The notes beneath the pieces were generated by a model. It was given only the letters and a program-made list of their open reading frames with translations, had not been told where the DNA came from and did not search any database. Shown here in pieces: positions 22,104-35,221 of a stretch of DNA of 64,000 nt. Made by a program: the position numbers and the translations under genes. Positions within the stretch are counted from its first letter, which is position 1; every line of letters starts with the position of its first letter. The stretch is from Siphonodentalium dalli (Eukaryota; Mollusca; Scaphopoda; Gadilida; Siphonodentaliidae), in NCBI GenBank assembly GCA_032622095.1, contig CP136064.1, positions 37,560,426 to 37,624,425 of the forward strand, given 5' to 3'.

Positions 22104-24060
22104 TACATAAACATGATATGTGAATTAAACATATGAACATATAAACATATAAACAGGAAATACACATATATAAATGTAGTTTGTATAACACATACAAAGC
22201 TAAACCTAGAAATCGGCAGAATATAGGAGATACATATTTGACCCCCGCTGCGCTCTGTGCCAAATCATCAGGTTGTTGCACCTGTGAATCGGCGCCGTTT
22301 TCATGAGTGAGATGGATATATCTCATTACCCGCGGTGTGATGTCATTATCGAATATTCCGACTAGAGTGCTATATAATTGAGTGTCCGCTAATAAGTTAA
22401 TCGCAGGCGATATCCCCCGTAGATTATCAAAAGTTTCTATCTAGGGTATTATATAACATTAATTAAAGCCATATGGTAGTTCGCGCTTAAAAATGCATGT
22501 AATCATATTCGCTTTTGAATGTTGTGCCGGTATCGATATAGGTTGAAAAAAACTCGAAATACTGTTCTACGGGCATTTTATGCCACAGAAAGGCGCACTG
22601 GATTAACAAAAAATAAATTTTGAACACGGTGTTTGGGTCCCAATACAAACAACATCCATATGCACGTTTATTTTATTCATATGCAAAACGTTGAAAATAG
22701 AGGTAAAACTGCTGTGACCATGCCAAGTATTTTTCAGAGAATAAGAAGCTGATATATAAACATTTCGTGTATTTGTCAACCTATTTTATACTCCTTCTTG
22801 TCAACAGTTAATCACATCTCTGTCACCACATCACAACATCAACGACTTCTTTGATAAATCAATAAAGACATAACTATTTAACGATAATACTCAGCAGCAA
22901 ACTCCCAAGAAATAGCAACACACGTGATCCCCCACGCAACAAGCTTAGAACATACAGAATGTTCAAAACAATCACTTCTTTGGAAGAATATATTGACATC
23001 ATTTCCACCCCCAAACAACGGAAATCCCTCACGAAATTCAGAATTAGTTGTCACACACTGGGCATTGAGGGGTTCGTCCCGTTTTGCAGACACCTATTGT
23101 TTTCGGTAGGTTATGGTAGAGGTGTGAATAATCCTCTTAATGACCACTTAGGCCCTTCCTAGTTGGTTTGATTGGATTCTGGTTTATTTCTGCCCTTTTG
23201 ATTATGGGAAATAACGGAGGTTTGGATTGCATTTATGACTGTTTATTAGTTATGGATAATATAAAATGCATGCAAATATTATATAACCGAGGTACAAACA
23301 TTAACGAATTATAAACAATGACAACAAACATGCCCAGTGACCGCATAACTTGGCCATTTCATTCAGGAACTCTATTTCGTCTATTTCGCCTGCCAAGTAC
23401 ACTCTCTTGAAATGCCGTCTTGAATTTTCCAAGGCACGATACTTTCTTTTCTGTGGTTTCACTTAGCCGCCCGCACTTATCTGTACTATTTTACATTCAT
23501 TGAATGCTTATTCCTTCTTTATGAAGTCTATCAGCCGGAATATGTTTGGATGGGAGCCCGCTATCCTTAGTTGTAGTTTTCTGTGCCACCCTTCTATACG
23601 TGGTTCGTGGTCCTTGGCCCAACAGTGTATATCGGCACGGGCTTTCGGAAGAACTGGTGTGGTTTTGGAACGACAACGGTATATATATAGCGATTATTTC
23701 ATACTGTAAAACGTTGGCACTTTGCTGATCAACAACATCAATAGACTGACATTCGCTCTGTCATGGTTAGCTATGCGACCGAAAACGGCCAATTTCGGTC
23801 AAAAAATGGCTAAAATGAAGATTTAAAAAAATCAGTCTAAGGGAGATAATTCAACTTGTGATGATGCAATTTTTTTCCAAAAGACAGACGAATTATTCTC
23901 TGACCATTTCTGTATCTTGTAACCAAACACTCATGTGCTGTTTATCAATGACCATGGTGCAGCAGAAGGTTGTAATACAGTACCCCCGTCAAAATGGTGA
24001 AAATGGCCAGAAATCGTGTATTGCTACCTAAGTACACGTCAGAATACAGCGGCCATTTGA
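22104..24060. other. No gene seen
   Basis: Non-coding DNA with overlapping short frames on both strands but no domain. AAGGGAGATAATTCAA near 23836 is a word common in molluscan DNA. Confidence 0.35.
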
Positions 24061-24069
24061 GCTTCCTTT

Positions 24070-24172
24070 TTTGGGGTTGCTTCGGTGGCCGTGTGGTATT
24101 GATGCCGGACTTTGAGTCGCAAGGCGCGCTCGCCGTCATGGGCCGGGGTTCGAATCCCACCCAATCCAAAAA
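24070..24172 (+). repeat. tRNA-like segment, possible SINE head
   Basis: The segment reads GGCCGTGTGGTATTGATGCC, then GGGGTTCGAATCCC (box B), then ACCCAATCC. The putative acceptor strands GGGTTGC and CCAATCC pair only in part and the T-stem is imperfect, so it is better called a decayed tRNA-derived sequence than a tRNA gene. Confidence 0.4.
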
Positions 24173-24339
24173 CAATTGCACTGTCTCAAAAATCAAATTA
24201 GTTACATGCGCGAAAAACAAGTGACACCGGTTACCGTGGCCTTAGTATAACAAGTTGGCCTGAACAGAACGCTTAACTTGGATCGGCCTAATTGCCAGCG
24301 TTGTAACAACACAAACGGTCGCACCTTGAGTTAATCCCC

Positions 24340-24858
24340 TGCCGCATGTCTGCAAAGTGAGACTAACCCTCATTGAGCGCGGACGCTATTTCGATTTCGA
24401 TGAACCGGACCGCATAATCGCATATGTGAAACCTGCAACCAAATTGATAATGAGGAGCACTTTCTCCTCCATTGTACCTCACTGTCCGACGAGCGCGCCA
24501 TATTTCACGAGAAACTAATACCTGATCTCCTAACCACCCCTAACGAGAGGTTATTCAATAGAATATTAACAAGCACAGACCCAACAACTCTACAGGCACT
24601 GGCATATTTCGTCCACTGTGGACTGAAAAAGGAAGGTGTTTGGCAATCAAGCTAGTGACGAACTGGTTAATCGAGTACAACAAAAAAGGAACACTGCCCT
24701 AGCAGTCAAATGTACATTAACATAGAATAACATTATTATGAATTTGTTGCTACTTATTTTGTTCCATATTCATTGTTCTTGTCCTGTTATTCTATGATAA
24801 TGTACATTTGACCATACATGGTACATGTAACGTACTAATAAACTTGATTGATTGAGTG
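24340..24858 (+). pseudogene. LINE 3' end with C-terminal zinc-knuckle region and tail
   Basis: The frame from 24419 reads RICETCNQIDNEEHFLLHC, then SDERAIFHEKL, PNERLFNRIL and LAYFVHCGLKKEGVW, stopping at 24655. C-x2-C...EEHFLLHC is the C-terminal cysteine-histidine cluster of many LINE-encoded polymerases. Just upstream, IERGRYFDFDEPDR lies in another frame, so a frameshift separates them. The 3' UTR ends with AATAAA (24837-24842) and TTGATTGATTGA (24844-24855), a typical LINE tail. The element is 5'-truncated, with no polymerase domain upstream. Confidence 0.75.
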
Positions 24859-27375
24859 ATCTAAATTGCGTAAACAACACTTGGAAGCTCGGGCGATCCA
24901 TGTCCATTTATACATGTATATATATTCACCAGCGAATATGGAACAATCAATATTGTATATCGTTGGAAGTGTTTTCGTCTCCCATTTGTATACAACGTCA
25001 TATGGGCAAATCTTGTAATCTGATGGTATATCGGGTTTATAGCAGACAATTTCAATTGAATTTGAATGGTCAACGACTGAGCACTGGCACTAACGTGGTA
25101 AACGAGGCTTTGGTGCGTTGATCTATTCAAAGGCTCAATTAAACACATATTATGTACTTGTTCGGGTATGTGAAATTGATAAGTTAGTATGCAGGCGCTA
25201 TGCTAACTAAAGGAATATTACATTCTACTAACATCGCCAAACATTTGAACCAAATTGGCCGTAGCACTCCATAGAAAACATCGTCAGAACTACGCTCAAT
25301 TGTAAATTTTTACTACTCGATTCGGGACGAATCTATAGGCGATAAACTAACGAAAACAATTTCGCCATCAAGAGTCACTGCATTTAATTAATATATAAGA
25401 ATGACGGTGTGTGCTGTGACGTTTGCTATACTATTTGTAAAAAAAATACTACATTGAATAGATTATTCTCCATTTCTATGTTATCACCATGCCGGAGTGT
25501 TTTACATCACTTAATACAAATAGTAAAATGTGTGCATATGACTTGCTTGAAACGATGAACATTTGGATGTGCTTTGTGTGTATTTCTTGACCACCATATG
25601 ATGCATTCTTCCTAAATGTTATATGTACCAAAATGTTATATGTACCAAGCCTCTACCAATTACTGGTCAATTGTTTTGAACATTAGTATACATATATTTA
25701 CCACTATGGTAACTTATACACATGCAAATACGAGCTTTGTTGGATTTTGTTCAGTAAAGCTATCCTCGTTGTTCAACTTAGATATAATGATCGGCAACAT
25801 GCATGTACTGAATTGTGTCTAAGTTTGGACTTCTTCGTTTCCAATTGATCTTTAAAACTTGACACAATATGCTTGCTATATACCATTGACGGGAGCCTGT
25901 CCGCATACGAATATGAACTCGGTCTGCATGGTGTAATTTTTTTTCGTATAGTGTTATGGCTACCCTTAAATCCACATATCGATATATATATATATATATA
26001 TATACGGTCCGCATTATGACACATGCGCTTGTACTCACGCTGGTATATTGGTAAAGTTCTTGTTATTACATCAGACCAAATCCCCCAAAATACAATTTTA
26101 ATACATGTAGTCCACCTTTAAATTTGCAACGATGCGAGTACAGGGGGAATTTGTCATAAGATGGGTCGAGTCTGGCTGTGTTTTTTGTGTGCATATTCAA
26201 TGTTCCCATTGTGTGCGAGTCAAGAAGAATAATGACTCTCGATGTACAGGTTTGGCAGAACTGGGGTTCGAGTTAAAGTCACATGGCCGTTTGTCCCGCA
26301 CATTAACCTAATGATGTTTGCAATTTAATTTTCCCCGGTATCGAAATAGGTCAATAAACTACTCGAAATATTATTCTGCGGGCTGTTCCTGATGCCGTAA
26401 ACATAAAGAGTCTCTGTTTAACCTATATATGTGGAAATACTTGAACCAGCTCGAGATATAGCTGTCATGGAAATTATTTTCAATAAAAATATGAAGCCGG
26501 GATATCAGTATTTTGTGTATTTGTCAACCTGTCTTATATATACATACTTCCAAATTATGTAGACAAAAGTTGGAAGCTGGAATGATCCATGTCCGTTTAA
26601 GGCATGCCATCTACGAGTGTGCAAATTGTGAAACAACGCCCAAACAGACTCTAGAAGTCATAACTCCTGAAATAAAATTTGGACCGGACTGATTTCCGAT
26701 ATCATATGCAATATAGACATATAGTCATAAGTAGAAGCCACACATGCATGGCCATAATTGGTTAACATCGAAGTTATGAACTGTTGTGCCTATATGTCGC
26801 GAAATATGTATACCCCCAAATACAATTAGGATAAAATTGGTGTTCGATCACATTCAAGATATTCGTGAGTATAATACATGAATATATTATAAACCAATAC
26901 TTTCGATTTTGTTCCAGTATCGCAATATGTCGATAAATACTTGCACCATACATTTATATATATACGGGGAGTATATGCCCCTGGAAGCTGCAACGAAGTC
27001 ACAAAAATACAACTACATGTCAACACGGTCTTTGGGTCCCAAATAGACGACATAAATGACAGTGCACGACACGGAACATAAAAGAACGTTCTGTGTTAGC
27101 CTATTCCAGATATGCATGGTATAAATAAAGAGTGTTTGTTTTCACTTCTGGGCGAAAAAAAATGACAAATGGATGTCACATTGGCAAGTATTTTGTTTCA
27201 CAGCGTATGAAGCCGGTATATCAACATTTCGTGTTTTATCAATTTATCATATATATATATACCTCATTTCAAACTGTGTGGGCAATATTTGGAAGCTTGA
27301 ATGAGCTATGTCCGTTTGAGGTAACTGCGTCACACCAAGTGTTATCAATGCATTTGGGACAGTAATGTTGGCTGA
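24859..27375. other. No gene; microsatellite and dispersed motifs
   Basis: An AT microsatellite lies at 25980-26006. AAGA-CGTTCTGTGTTAGCCT and AATAAAGAGTGTTTG (about 27084 and 27125) are members of the dispersed paired-motif family. No reading frame here has a recognisable domain. Confidence 0.4.
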
Positions 27376-27690
27376 AATATGTCAAACTGTGCAGCTTGGC
27401 AATCCACATTACATAATTATATAGTTAATTTGGGATATGAGAAAGACACTCTCTACACATAGATTAGCTGCATGCACGGTAACACTTATTGTTTTCTAAC
27501 CGAAAATAACACAGATTATAACATACCGTTATATATTCTAGGCTGAAAAATATCAAAGCGTGTTAAACTTCTTTCGAAAGTCCACATCTGGCCATGCACG
27601 ACAACCTCTCACTAATGAGTCCATATGCCCAATCTAATTATTTTCTGGTCAATGTAGGACATACCCATGACGGTTGTATAGTTAGTCTGG
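27376..27690 (+). repeat. Dispersed direct repeat, copy 1
   Basis: About 300 bp match 32368-32672 in the same orientation, with long near-identical blocks (GATATGAGAAAGACACTCTC, CTACACATAGATTAGCTGCA, CTGGCCATGCACGACAACCT). The adjoining 27684-27800 matches 31130-31230 in reverse orientation, so three neighbouring pieces are shuffled between the two loci. Confidence 0.8.
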
Positions 27691-28319
27691 TCGTTGAAGC
27701 ATTGGACCTAGAACAAATTGTTTACAAGCTGTTTTTGGTGTCTTATTGTCGGGCAGAATGTAGGGAACATATCCAAAATCCGCTAAAATCCGCTTTGGGG
27801 AAAATTCTCTATTGAAGATGGCGTCAATAATGTCCGTTGTTATCGGAAAATACTGAATTCTGCGGCAGGTGCTCCAATTAATGCCAAATTCGTAATAAAT
27901 TGAAATATACACAAACATTGCTTAGTCGTAAACCATATATGTAGAATATTTTTCCCAAAATGGCCACCAAAATGGACAAAATCGAATGAAATTTACATTT
28001 AGTGCAAAATTGAATAGCTAGTCCCAGGCTTGGGGCAATTACTTGTGAATGTAATTAATTACAATTACAATTACTTCAACATTTTTCAATTACAATTACA
28101 ATTCCCATTACATCTATTTCACAATGTAATTAATTACAATTACAATTACTTTGAAATGTAATTCAATTACAATTACATTTCATCACATCATTGAAGTAGG
28201 AACACTTTTTATTTATATAAACTCTATTTGATAACAAAACATAAATTTAATACAAGCAAGATGAAAATACACAGTGAAGCACACTTGGTACAGAGCAGCA
28301 AATGTACTGAGTCCAGTAT

Positions 28320-28500
28320 AGGTGTTCGTAGAATTGAGCGAATCATGATTTATAGCTGGCAATTCCAGCGTGTTGCATTGGCAGCTTGTAGTCGGGGTTG
28401 ATCTTCTAGAAATTGGAATGATATCAGAGATTTATGAACTTTGCTAACTATCTTCAATGCTTTGGCATTCTTGACCAATGTTTTTGCATACCGGTACTGA
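28320..28500 (-). pseudogene. hAT transposase fragment, catalytic region
   Basis: The minus strand reads RYAKTLVKNAKALKIVSKVH, then a short stretch, then QAANATRWNCQL, a stop, and MIRSIL. The ATRWN(S)QL-MIRSIL phrase is a hallmark of hAT transposases. TAA replaces the expected AAA/CAA-type codon after CQL. No dimerisation (hATC) domain is seen. Confidence 0.75.
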
Positions 28501-28942
28501 AAGATCCTAGTAGGTTGTTGATTACTTGCTGGTGGTGTTTGTTTGACTGTGGATTCATAGACATCTTGATGCTTTTGCTATAAAATGAAAATAATAGTGT
28601 ATTTTAGTAACACACATGTATCCATCATTTAATTATTAAGGGAATAAGACTATCTCAGTAAGTCAGACACACAGCCAGGCCAATTTTAAAGGACAATGAG
28701 ATAATCAACACTCTGATTGTTAATTAGAGTCATAAACTTAATTAGCCTTTGTGGCCACCAGCTTACTGGTAACACAATGCCTCCACTAGACAGTGCTAAT
28801 TGGGGGATTATTGAGGCAGATATTTGTCCCCACTTTGTCATTCAGTTGCAAATTAGAAGGGACAAGAAACAATGCATATACCAATACCACCATATGACTG
28901 AAGTTATATGTCAATGGAATTAAACAAAACTAATACATAGAA

Positions 28943-29080
28943 ATGGAAACTTACCTTCAGATGTGTCACAAAATTGGAGGTAACTTTTTTGGAACTGGAT
29001 ATTGTGTTGGGCAAAGTTTGCACTTCGCTTTCATAGGACACGATGTGTCTTTCTGCAAATTAAAATGCTGCCAGATTTTT
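28943..29080 (-). pseudogene. BED-type zinc finger of the hAT transposase, frameshifted
   Basis: WQHFNLQKDTS, then CPMKAKCKLC, then after a one-base slip KKVTSNFVTHLK, ending in a splice-donor-like GTAAGT. This is the aromatic, C-x2-C, H-K pattern of BED fingers, the N-terminal DNA-binding domain of hAT transposases. The slip lies in the A run near 28985. Confidence 0.75.
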
Positions 29081-29639
29081 TGTAGACATGTTGATAGCAT
29101 TAGCAATGGTTGGTATGAATGTCTACCATAGCATATATACCATAACAGATGGAGATAATGAAACATGATCATAAGAGTGATATATTATAGTAATCTATTG
29201 TCAATTATTTGAAGTTGGTTTCTCATTGTATTTATCAAAACAAGCCTTCTATCCCAAAGGTTAACCAATGCTTAAGCAAACAAACAGGAGGTGTCAACAT
29301 AATTCACCTTTGAGACACAGTGGATAAAAACTCAGTGTTGTGACAACATAGTGATAGCCAGTCACCAGTCTTACACTTTGAAATTTGGGAAATAAAACAT
29401 TTGAAGAACCCATTGGATGAACCATGAAAGAGAACTTTGAGAAGAAACAAGTACCTGTGATTTTGAAGTAATTGAAATTAGACCCTAATTACAATTACAA
29501 TTACATTATAACCAATTACAATTACATGTAATTGAGAATAAACTCAATTACCAATTACATGCAATTACTTGAAAAAATGTAATTAATTACAATCAATTAC
29601 AATTACAAATTACAATTACCCCATCCCTGGCTAGTCCTA

Positions 29640-31129
29640 ATCGTGTGATATATGTGTAATTAAACAGCTAAACGGGATTTAGTAGGGATGTATTGACTAT
29701 GCAGCCTTTCTCTAGAAGCAGAAATATATGTATTGAGAGCAGTCTCACGAATGAGACCGATCACCATTTATTTTTATATCTACGGTATAAAACCTTAAAA
29801 AATGAATTGCTATAAAAAGGTATGAATTATGTTCATATTGTACTGGAGAGAATGCGTAGATCCTATTGTACGTTTCTCAAAATAGTAGTTATAGTTGCCT
29901 CAGATCAAGTGATAAAACACGAATATTTCGCTTTTATCACAAGAATGCGTGATGGTGTACCATGAACTAAATTTATTAAATCACAAATGAGTACCATAGA
30001 CTGTCTTCAATAAATTCAAAACTTGACCAACATTGCCTACATAATCTGTGACAGAGACTGTGTTTATACCTGGAAATTATATTTGGTTGAATTCACCAAG
30101 GCCACATCTACGCGAAACTTACTACGTTGTCTTCAACCGCATCACCGTGTTTACCCATTTTCCATAATGTTACACATGTCTGTTGCACACAGAACCACAA
30201 CTAACAATATTGGGTGAATGTTCAACGTTGGAATAACATCTTAAACGATGATCACCTGATATTTAGCACGATTACGTGGGTGGTAATGGTAATATAATTT
30301 CAAACAAAAATATACTGAAAACTAATAGTGTGCATTGCGCTGTAGCTTATTCTAGTTGTAAAGTGGCCACTGAAGTAATTTTAACAAAATTGTCTACTAA
30401 GAAACCGGGTTGGTAGCAGAATGAAAATTAGTCTTACATACAATATACTATGTACAGTCTCTTCGACCTGGTGAGATTCGGTGCTAATCCATTGAAGATA
30501 TGAGTGTTTCTTTACAGTATAATAACCATTGCGATATACGTGCATCGTTTATTATCACCGGGAGTGTTGACAATTCCGGAAATATAACTAGTATTTATAC
30601 CTCTAGAGTATGCACTTAAATTTCGGCGTTGCATTCAATATTTAATCACCATGCCGAATGAAACTACCATGCACTGTGAGGCGAAACATTAGTTCGTGTG
30701 TTGCATGCACGAGCTATTTTTGTTTAGCCCAACAGTTGGATGTTGGATAAGCAGAAGACCCAAACGTTAAAGACGTAAATCATTGGGGGTTGACTTGCTG
30801 TGCAGTGACCGATGATCCTTCAGATTGATCTGTTTTAATGATGTGTGTACCTTTAAAGATATTTAACAACCGACTTGTATATTGCCAATACGTATTTCAC
30901 TCTTATGTAGTTACCCAATATGTTGCTTTCTACGTGGTATGGTTTGGAGTTGCGGCCATTTTGACAGCCATTTCATGGCCACGATTGTATAAGTTTCTGT
31001 CCGTGTCACTCTACTCGCTCCCGCATTCTAATTTAACACAAACTGATATAACGGCATAATTCTGATGCCACTATATATCGTATAATGACTTATATCGAGA
31101 ACTGATGTAGTATAGACATCCAATATTTG
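29640..31129. other. No gene seen
   Basis: AT-rich DNA. Short frames at 30023-30217 and 30838-31059 have no recognisable domain and are not called. Confidence 0.35.
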
Positions 31130-31232
31130 GATATGTTCTTCCTGATGCTTTTCCGCGTCGAATGACACCGAAAACAGCTTGTAAACAATTTGTTCTAGGT
31201 TCACCTCAAAATCGAGTCTCAACGACCAGACT
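31130..31232 (-). repeat. Inverted copy of 27684-27800
   Basis: AACAGCTTGTAAACAATTTG and TTCTAGGTTC are the reverse complement of the 27.7 kb segment. This piece marks the left edge of the duplicated block. Confidence 0.7.
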
Positions 31233-31233
31233 A

Positions 31234-32673
31234 AGTGTCAAATCGGACAAGGCAACTTTATTGTAATTAGAACTCGGAAATGTAACATGGGACCAATACT
31301 TTAACACATAATACTGCCTTTTTGTGAAATTTCACCAGCGCCTGTGTACCCGAGTATTATGAAACCCACTTATTAGTAAGAAATGTCCGGAATCGGGCGA
31401 TTAGTTGTAACTATACATACTTCATTAAATCGTCAAAAGGGTAAATTGGCGAGCACGAATTAATGTTATGCTGGCTTCATATGCTCAGACAAAAATCATA
31501 TTCATTATCACCGCCATTTCGCAGTCGTTTTCAACTTATCGCACAAAAGTGAAACAAAACGCTCTTTATTATTACCAATCAGGAATAGACTAACACGGCA
31601 CGCTCTTTTCTGTTCCATGCCGTGCATATGGCTGTTGTTTGGGAATCAAATGCCGTGTTAAAATTGTGTTTTGTTTACTTCAATGTGACATGCAGGCACA
31701 GGCAATGCCTACAGAAATGTAGTTCAAGCATTTATAGACCTATTGCGATACCGGGAAAATTAAAAGGGGAAACATGTATTTTGAGGTACAAACCGCCATA
31801 TGGCTTTAGATTAAAACAAAAATTGGAATAATTTTTTTTTCTGGATTGAGATATGCTCCAGATAACGTTTTTTTTATTCTGGTAAATAACTATATTCCAA
31901 CGCTCTGACCAACTAAGAGCACCACGTCCAATGGGTTAACTGGAAAATCCAGTTGGGCGTGTGTTGACCAATAAACACAACCCGTGCGCTGTGCGACATT
32001 GAACACTCTTGAAAATGGATGTGCTTTACAAACAAATCGGGTAACTATTGTTACAAGAGATGGAGCTATATCTTTCCAGATCGAGAAAAGAATCTAACTC
32101 TCCCAACAGATATAGGCGCTGTCTTGCTAGATCGAGAAAAGAATCCCAACTCTATCAACAGATGTGGTAACGTGAGCCAATATATAATCTTGTTGCTGAT
32201 AAGATTGCATAATTCAACGATTCGACCACATGCTTAAGTGTGCCCCATCCGACATTGTTGACTGGCACTCCAATAAACACTTATGGTATACAGTGTTTGT
32301 GGTTTAGTTGCACATTAATGAATATTTAAGAGCATAATTAGTGAAAATTTAATTAGTGACTCATTTGAGATAGTCAAAATGTACAGCTTGGCAATCCACA
32401 TTAAATATTTATATAATTCATTTGGGATATGAGAAAGACACTCTCTACACATAGATTAGCTGCATGCATGATAACACTTACTGTTTGGTGACCGAAAATA
32501 ACACAGATTATAACATACTGTTATATATACTAGGCTGGAAACAAATCAAAGCGTATTAAACTTATTTCGAAAGTCGACATCTGGCCATGCACGACAACCT
32601 CTCACCAATGAGCCCATGGACCAATCTAATTATTTTCTGGTCAATATAAGACATACCCATTACGGTTGTATAG
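31234..32673 (+). repeat. Tandem duplication, copy A (uninterrupted)
   Basis: About 1.44 kb starting GTGTCAAATCGGACAAGG. Its successive blocks reappear in order in copy B (32674-35760), where two transposons interrupt them. Copy A keeps both empty target sites: GTGTTAAAATTG at about 31653 and TTTAGATTAAAAC at about 31808. It contains paired CGCTCTTT motifs at about 31561 and 31601. Its final 300 bp belong to the repeat shared with 27376. Confidence 0.8.
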
Positions 32674-33099
32674 TGTCAAATCGGACAAGGCAAATCGGAA
32701 ATGTAACATGGGGTCAATACCTTAACACATATTGAAAATAATATTGTAATACTGCCTTTTTGGGAAATTTCACCAGCGCCTGTGTACCCGAGTATTATGA
32801 AACCCACTTATTAGTAAGAATGTCCAGAATCGGGCGATTAGTTGTAACTATACATACTTTATTAAATCTTCAAAAGGGTAAATTGGCGAGCACGAATTAA
32901 TGTTATGCTGGCTTCATGTGCTCTTTAAAAAATAATGTTCATTATCACCGCCATTTTGCAGCCGTTTTCAACTTATCGCACAAAAGTGAAAAAAACGCGC
33001 TTTGTTATTACCAATCTGAAATAGACTAGCACGGAACGCTCTTTTTGGTTCCATGCCGTGCATATGGCTATTGTTTGGGAACCAAGTACCGTGTTAAAA

Positions 33100-34554
33100 C
33101 AGGGGGGATGGGTAAAAAAATAAAATACGGATACAAGGTGGAAATTTTGTGTTTTTCAGTTTTTTGGACCCACTACACCGGGAGCGTAAGTTTTTTCCAC
33201 CCAGGTCTGGGACACCCACCGGGACCGTACGTTTTTTTCAACCAGGTCTGGGACACCCGCCCCCACAATTGATGTAAATTCTACTAAATAATGTGTTGTT
33301 GGCAGGGTAAGGGTCTCTCATTGTGTCTGCACCGGAACTGAGAGAACGCTGATCAAGTACACCCACAACAAATAAACAAACAAAGCACATGCCTGAAAAA
33401 TATGCCAACAAAACCTTTAAAAACTCAAATATTTATGGTTATAAATGTCAAATTACCCACTTTAACAGGATAGATGTGTCCCTTATTAGCAATAGGTTAA
33501 AATATGTGCATGTGTAAAGTAAAAACACCATCAATTTGATTAAATAAACACAGTTCCAGTCTTCTCCATGTCGGAAATCACTGGTGAGCAATGATGAGCT
33601 CCCCTTAAAATCATTCTAGGCGAGTAGCTCTCATACAAAATGTCAAGGCGAGTAGTATCTCCAGAAGGCCTGAGGGGGAGTACGGGAGGGGGTCAGGGGG
33701 AATTCCCGGAACATTTTGAAAATTAGATGCTCTGAGATTGGATCTGGAGCCTTTTAATGCTCCAATCACTGTTCAACTAACGATTTTGTGTCAATAAGAG
33801 ACAAAAATGCAATGCCACATTGCTAATAGTACACAAGCAAGTAATTTGGTATATTCGAAATAAAGGTATCTGATATATTACGCACATTTGAAGCATGTGT
33901 ATTCTGAGTTATCTGTTATGCAGAAATTGTATTGCCGATGTGAATCGGAATCAGTTCGATTTTGAATTGATTCCTCGATCTATTTTAGTAAATAGCGCAT
34001 ATAATAAAAAAAACCTTCGTGTTTTGAGTGAATACCAGAATTACCTCATTCGTGGTCACAGTGAGATACTGAAATCATCACTCGTGGCCTTTAGCCACTC
34101 GTGATGATTCCAGTATATCACTGTGACCACTCATGAGATACTTCCAGTATTCACTCAAAACACGCAGGTATCCTCCATGTATAATAAAAAAATTTTAAAA
34201 AGCCATGATAAACTATGAGAAAAGATGAGAATGGATTTTGTTTATTGCAATTTTTTTCCTCGACCAAAACCGGACCCACCCCATGATTTCAACTGTTAAA
34301 GGGAGAAATTTTGGACAAATAAATAAATATAGAGCCCCCTCACTTGTATAAGACTATAGCATGCACTACTACATGAATCTGATTGTTTCAATGATTCAAT
34401 TCATTTTGAAGCTGTAATTTGTCTTAGAAATGATTTTGGAAAAAAAATTGCATGACATCAGCTGATGGCATCAGAAAAAAATCTGCATTCCGGACTCTGG
34501 GATACCCACCCACCCGGTCCTTGTATCCTGTATTTTTTTCCGACCTCCCCCCTG
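33100..34554. mobile_element. CAGGGGGG-ended DNA transposon, 7-bp target duplication
   Basis: Inverted ends of about 40 bp: left CAGGGGGGATGGGTAAAAAA continuing to CGGATACAAGG, and right the reverse complement with small gaps (CTTGTATCC ... CCTCCCCCCTG). The flanks GTTAAAA (33093-33099, 34555-34561) are duplicated, and copy A at about 31653 shows the unoccupied GTGTTAAAATTG. No transposase is recognised inside, so it is non-autonomous. A foldback hairpin lies at 34017-34166. Confidence 0.8.
34001..34192. repeat. Foldback hairpin with possible target duplication
   Basis: Arms of about 70 bp (GTTTTGAGTGAATACCAG ... CATCACTCGTGG and its reverse complement) meet at a 7-base loop CCTTTAG near 34089. 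ATAATAAAAAAA flanks both sides (34001-34012, 34181-34192), suggesting insertion. It is nested in the CAGGGGGG element. Confidence 0.7.
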
Positions 34555-34715
34555 GTTAAAATTGTATATTTTGTTTACTTCAATGCGACATGCAGACACA
34601 GGCAATGCCTACAGAAATGTAGTTCAAGCATGTATAGACCTATTTCGATACCGGGAAAACATAACAGGGGAAGCATGTATTTTGAGATGCAAACCGCCAT
34701 ATGACTTTAGATTAA

Positions 34716-35221
34716 TAGCATGGGAAGCCTTCGTTGTCGAAATATTCATATTTGTTCCAACCACACAAACAGACAGACTATCACAATGTACATAGTTGTG
34801 TTCATACATGTATATACCACTATCATCGCGTAAATAGCATGCTACCATCAAGATCTACTATGTATTATCTAAACAAGAACCTGACTGCGTTACAGAGGAC
34901 AGCGCAATTCTATCGGATAATCACACAAAAAAGTATATAAACGCTCTTTATTATTTCCATATCAGGAATACACTCACAAAGAACGCTCTTTATGTGTATC
35001 ATCATAATATAAACAAACGCCATGCAGAAAAGGTAACTTTATTGTGCACTTGTTTACATAACAATGTGTAAACATCTGACAATAACATAATGTTTATGCG
35101 ACATGTCTAATTGCTATACGAACAAAGTCTGTCTATATTTGAATATATTTTCTGTTTATGGCGGTTTTCAACGGAGGTGAGTATTTTACCAGCATACCCA
35201 CCACCAAGGCCTCCCGTGCCT
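34716..35221 (-). mobile_element. TTAA-targeted MITE, copy 1
   Basis: Flanked by TTAA (34712-34715 and 35222-35225). Copy A of the host duplication shows one TTAA in TTTAGATTAAAAC at about 31808, the empty site. The termini (ending GGCCTCCCGTGCCT) match those of the element at 49134-49627 in inverse orientation. It contains paired CGCTCTTTAT motifs at about 34942 and 34982. TTAA targets are used by piggyBac and Kolobok superfamilies. Which one applies is not decided. Confidence 0.8.

Larger units (their letters stand above)
28025..29629 (-). mobile_element. Decayed hAT transposon with 8-bp target duplication
   Basis: Ends CAGGCTTGGGG (28025) and CCCCATCCCTG (to 29629) are inverted and hAT-like. 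The flanks GCTAGTCC (28017-28024 and 29630-29637) are a perfect 8-bp duplication. Subterminal arrays of AATTACAATTAC fill 28040-28185 and 29480-29620. Two transposase pieces lie on the minus strand, a BED finger and a catalytic-region fragment. At 1605 bp it is far shorter than an autonomous hAT, so most of the gene is gone. Confidence 0.9.

Noticed and set aside
24070-24172. Functional tRNA gene
   Set aside because: Box B is good, but acceptor and T-stem pairing are incomplete and no clear anticodon arm can be drawn.
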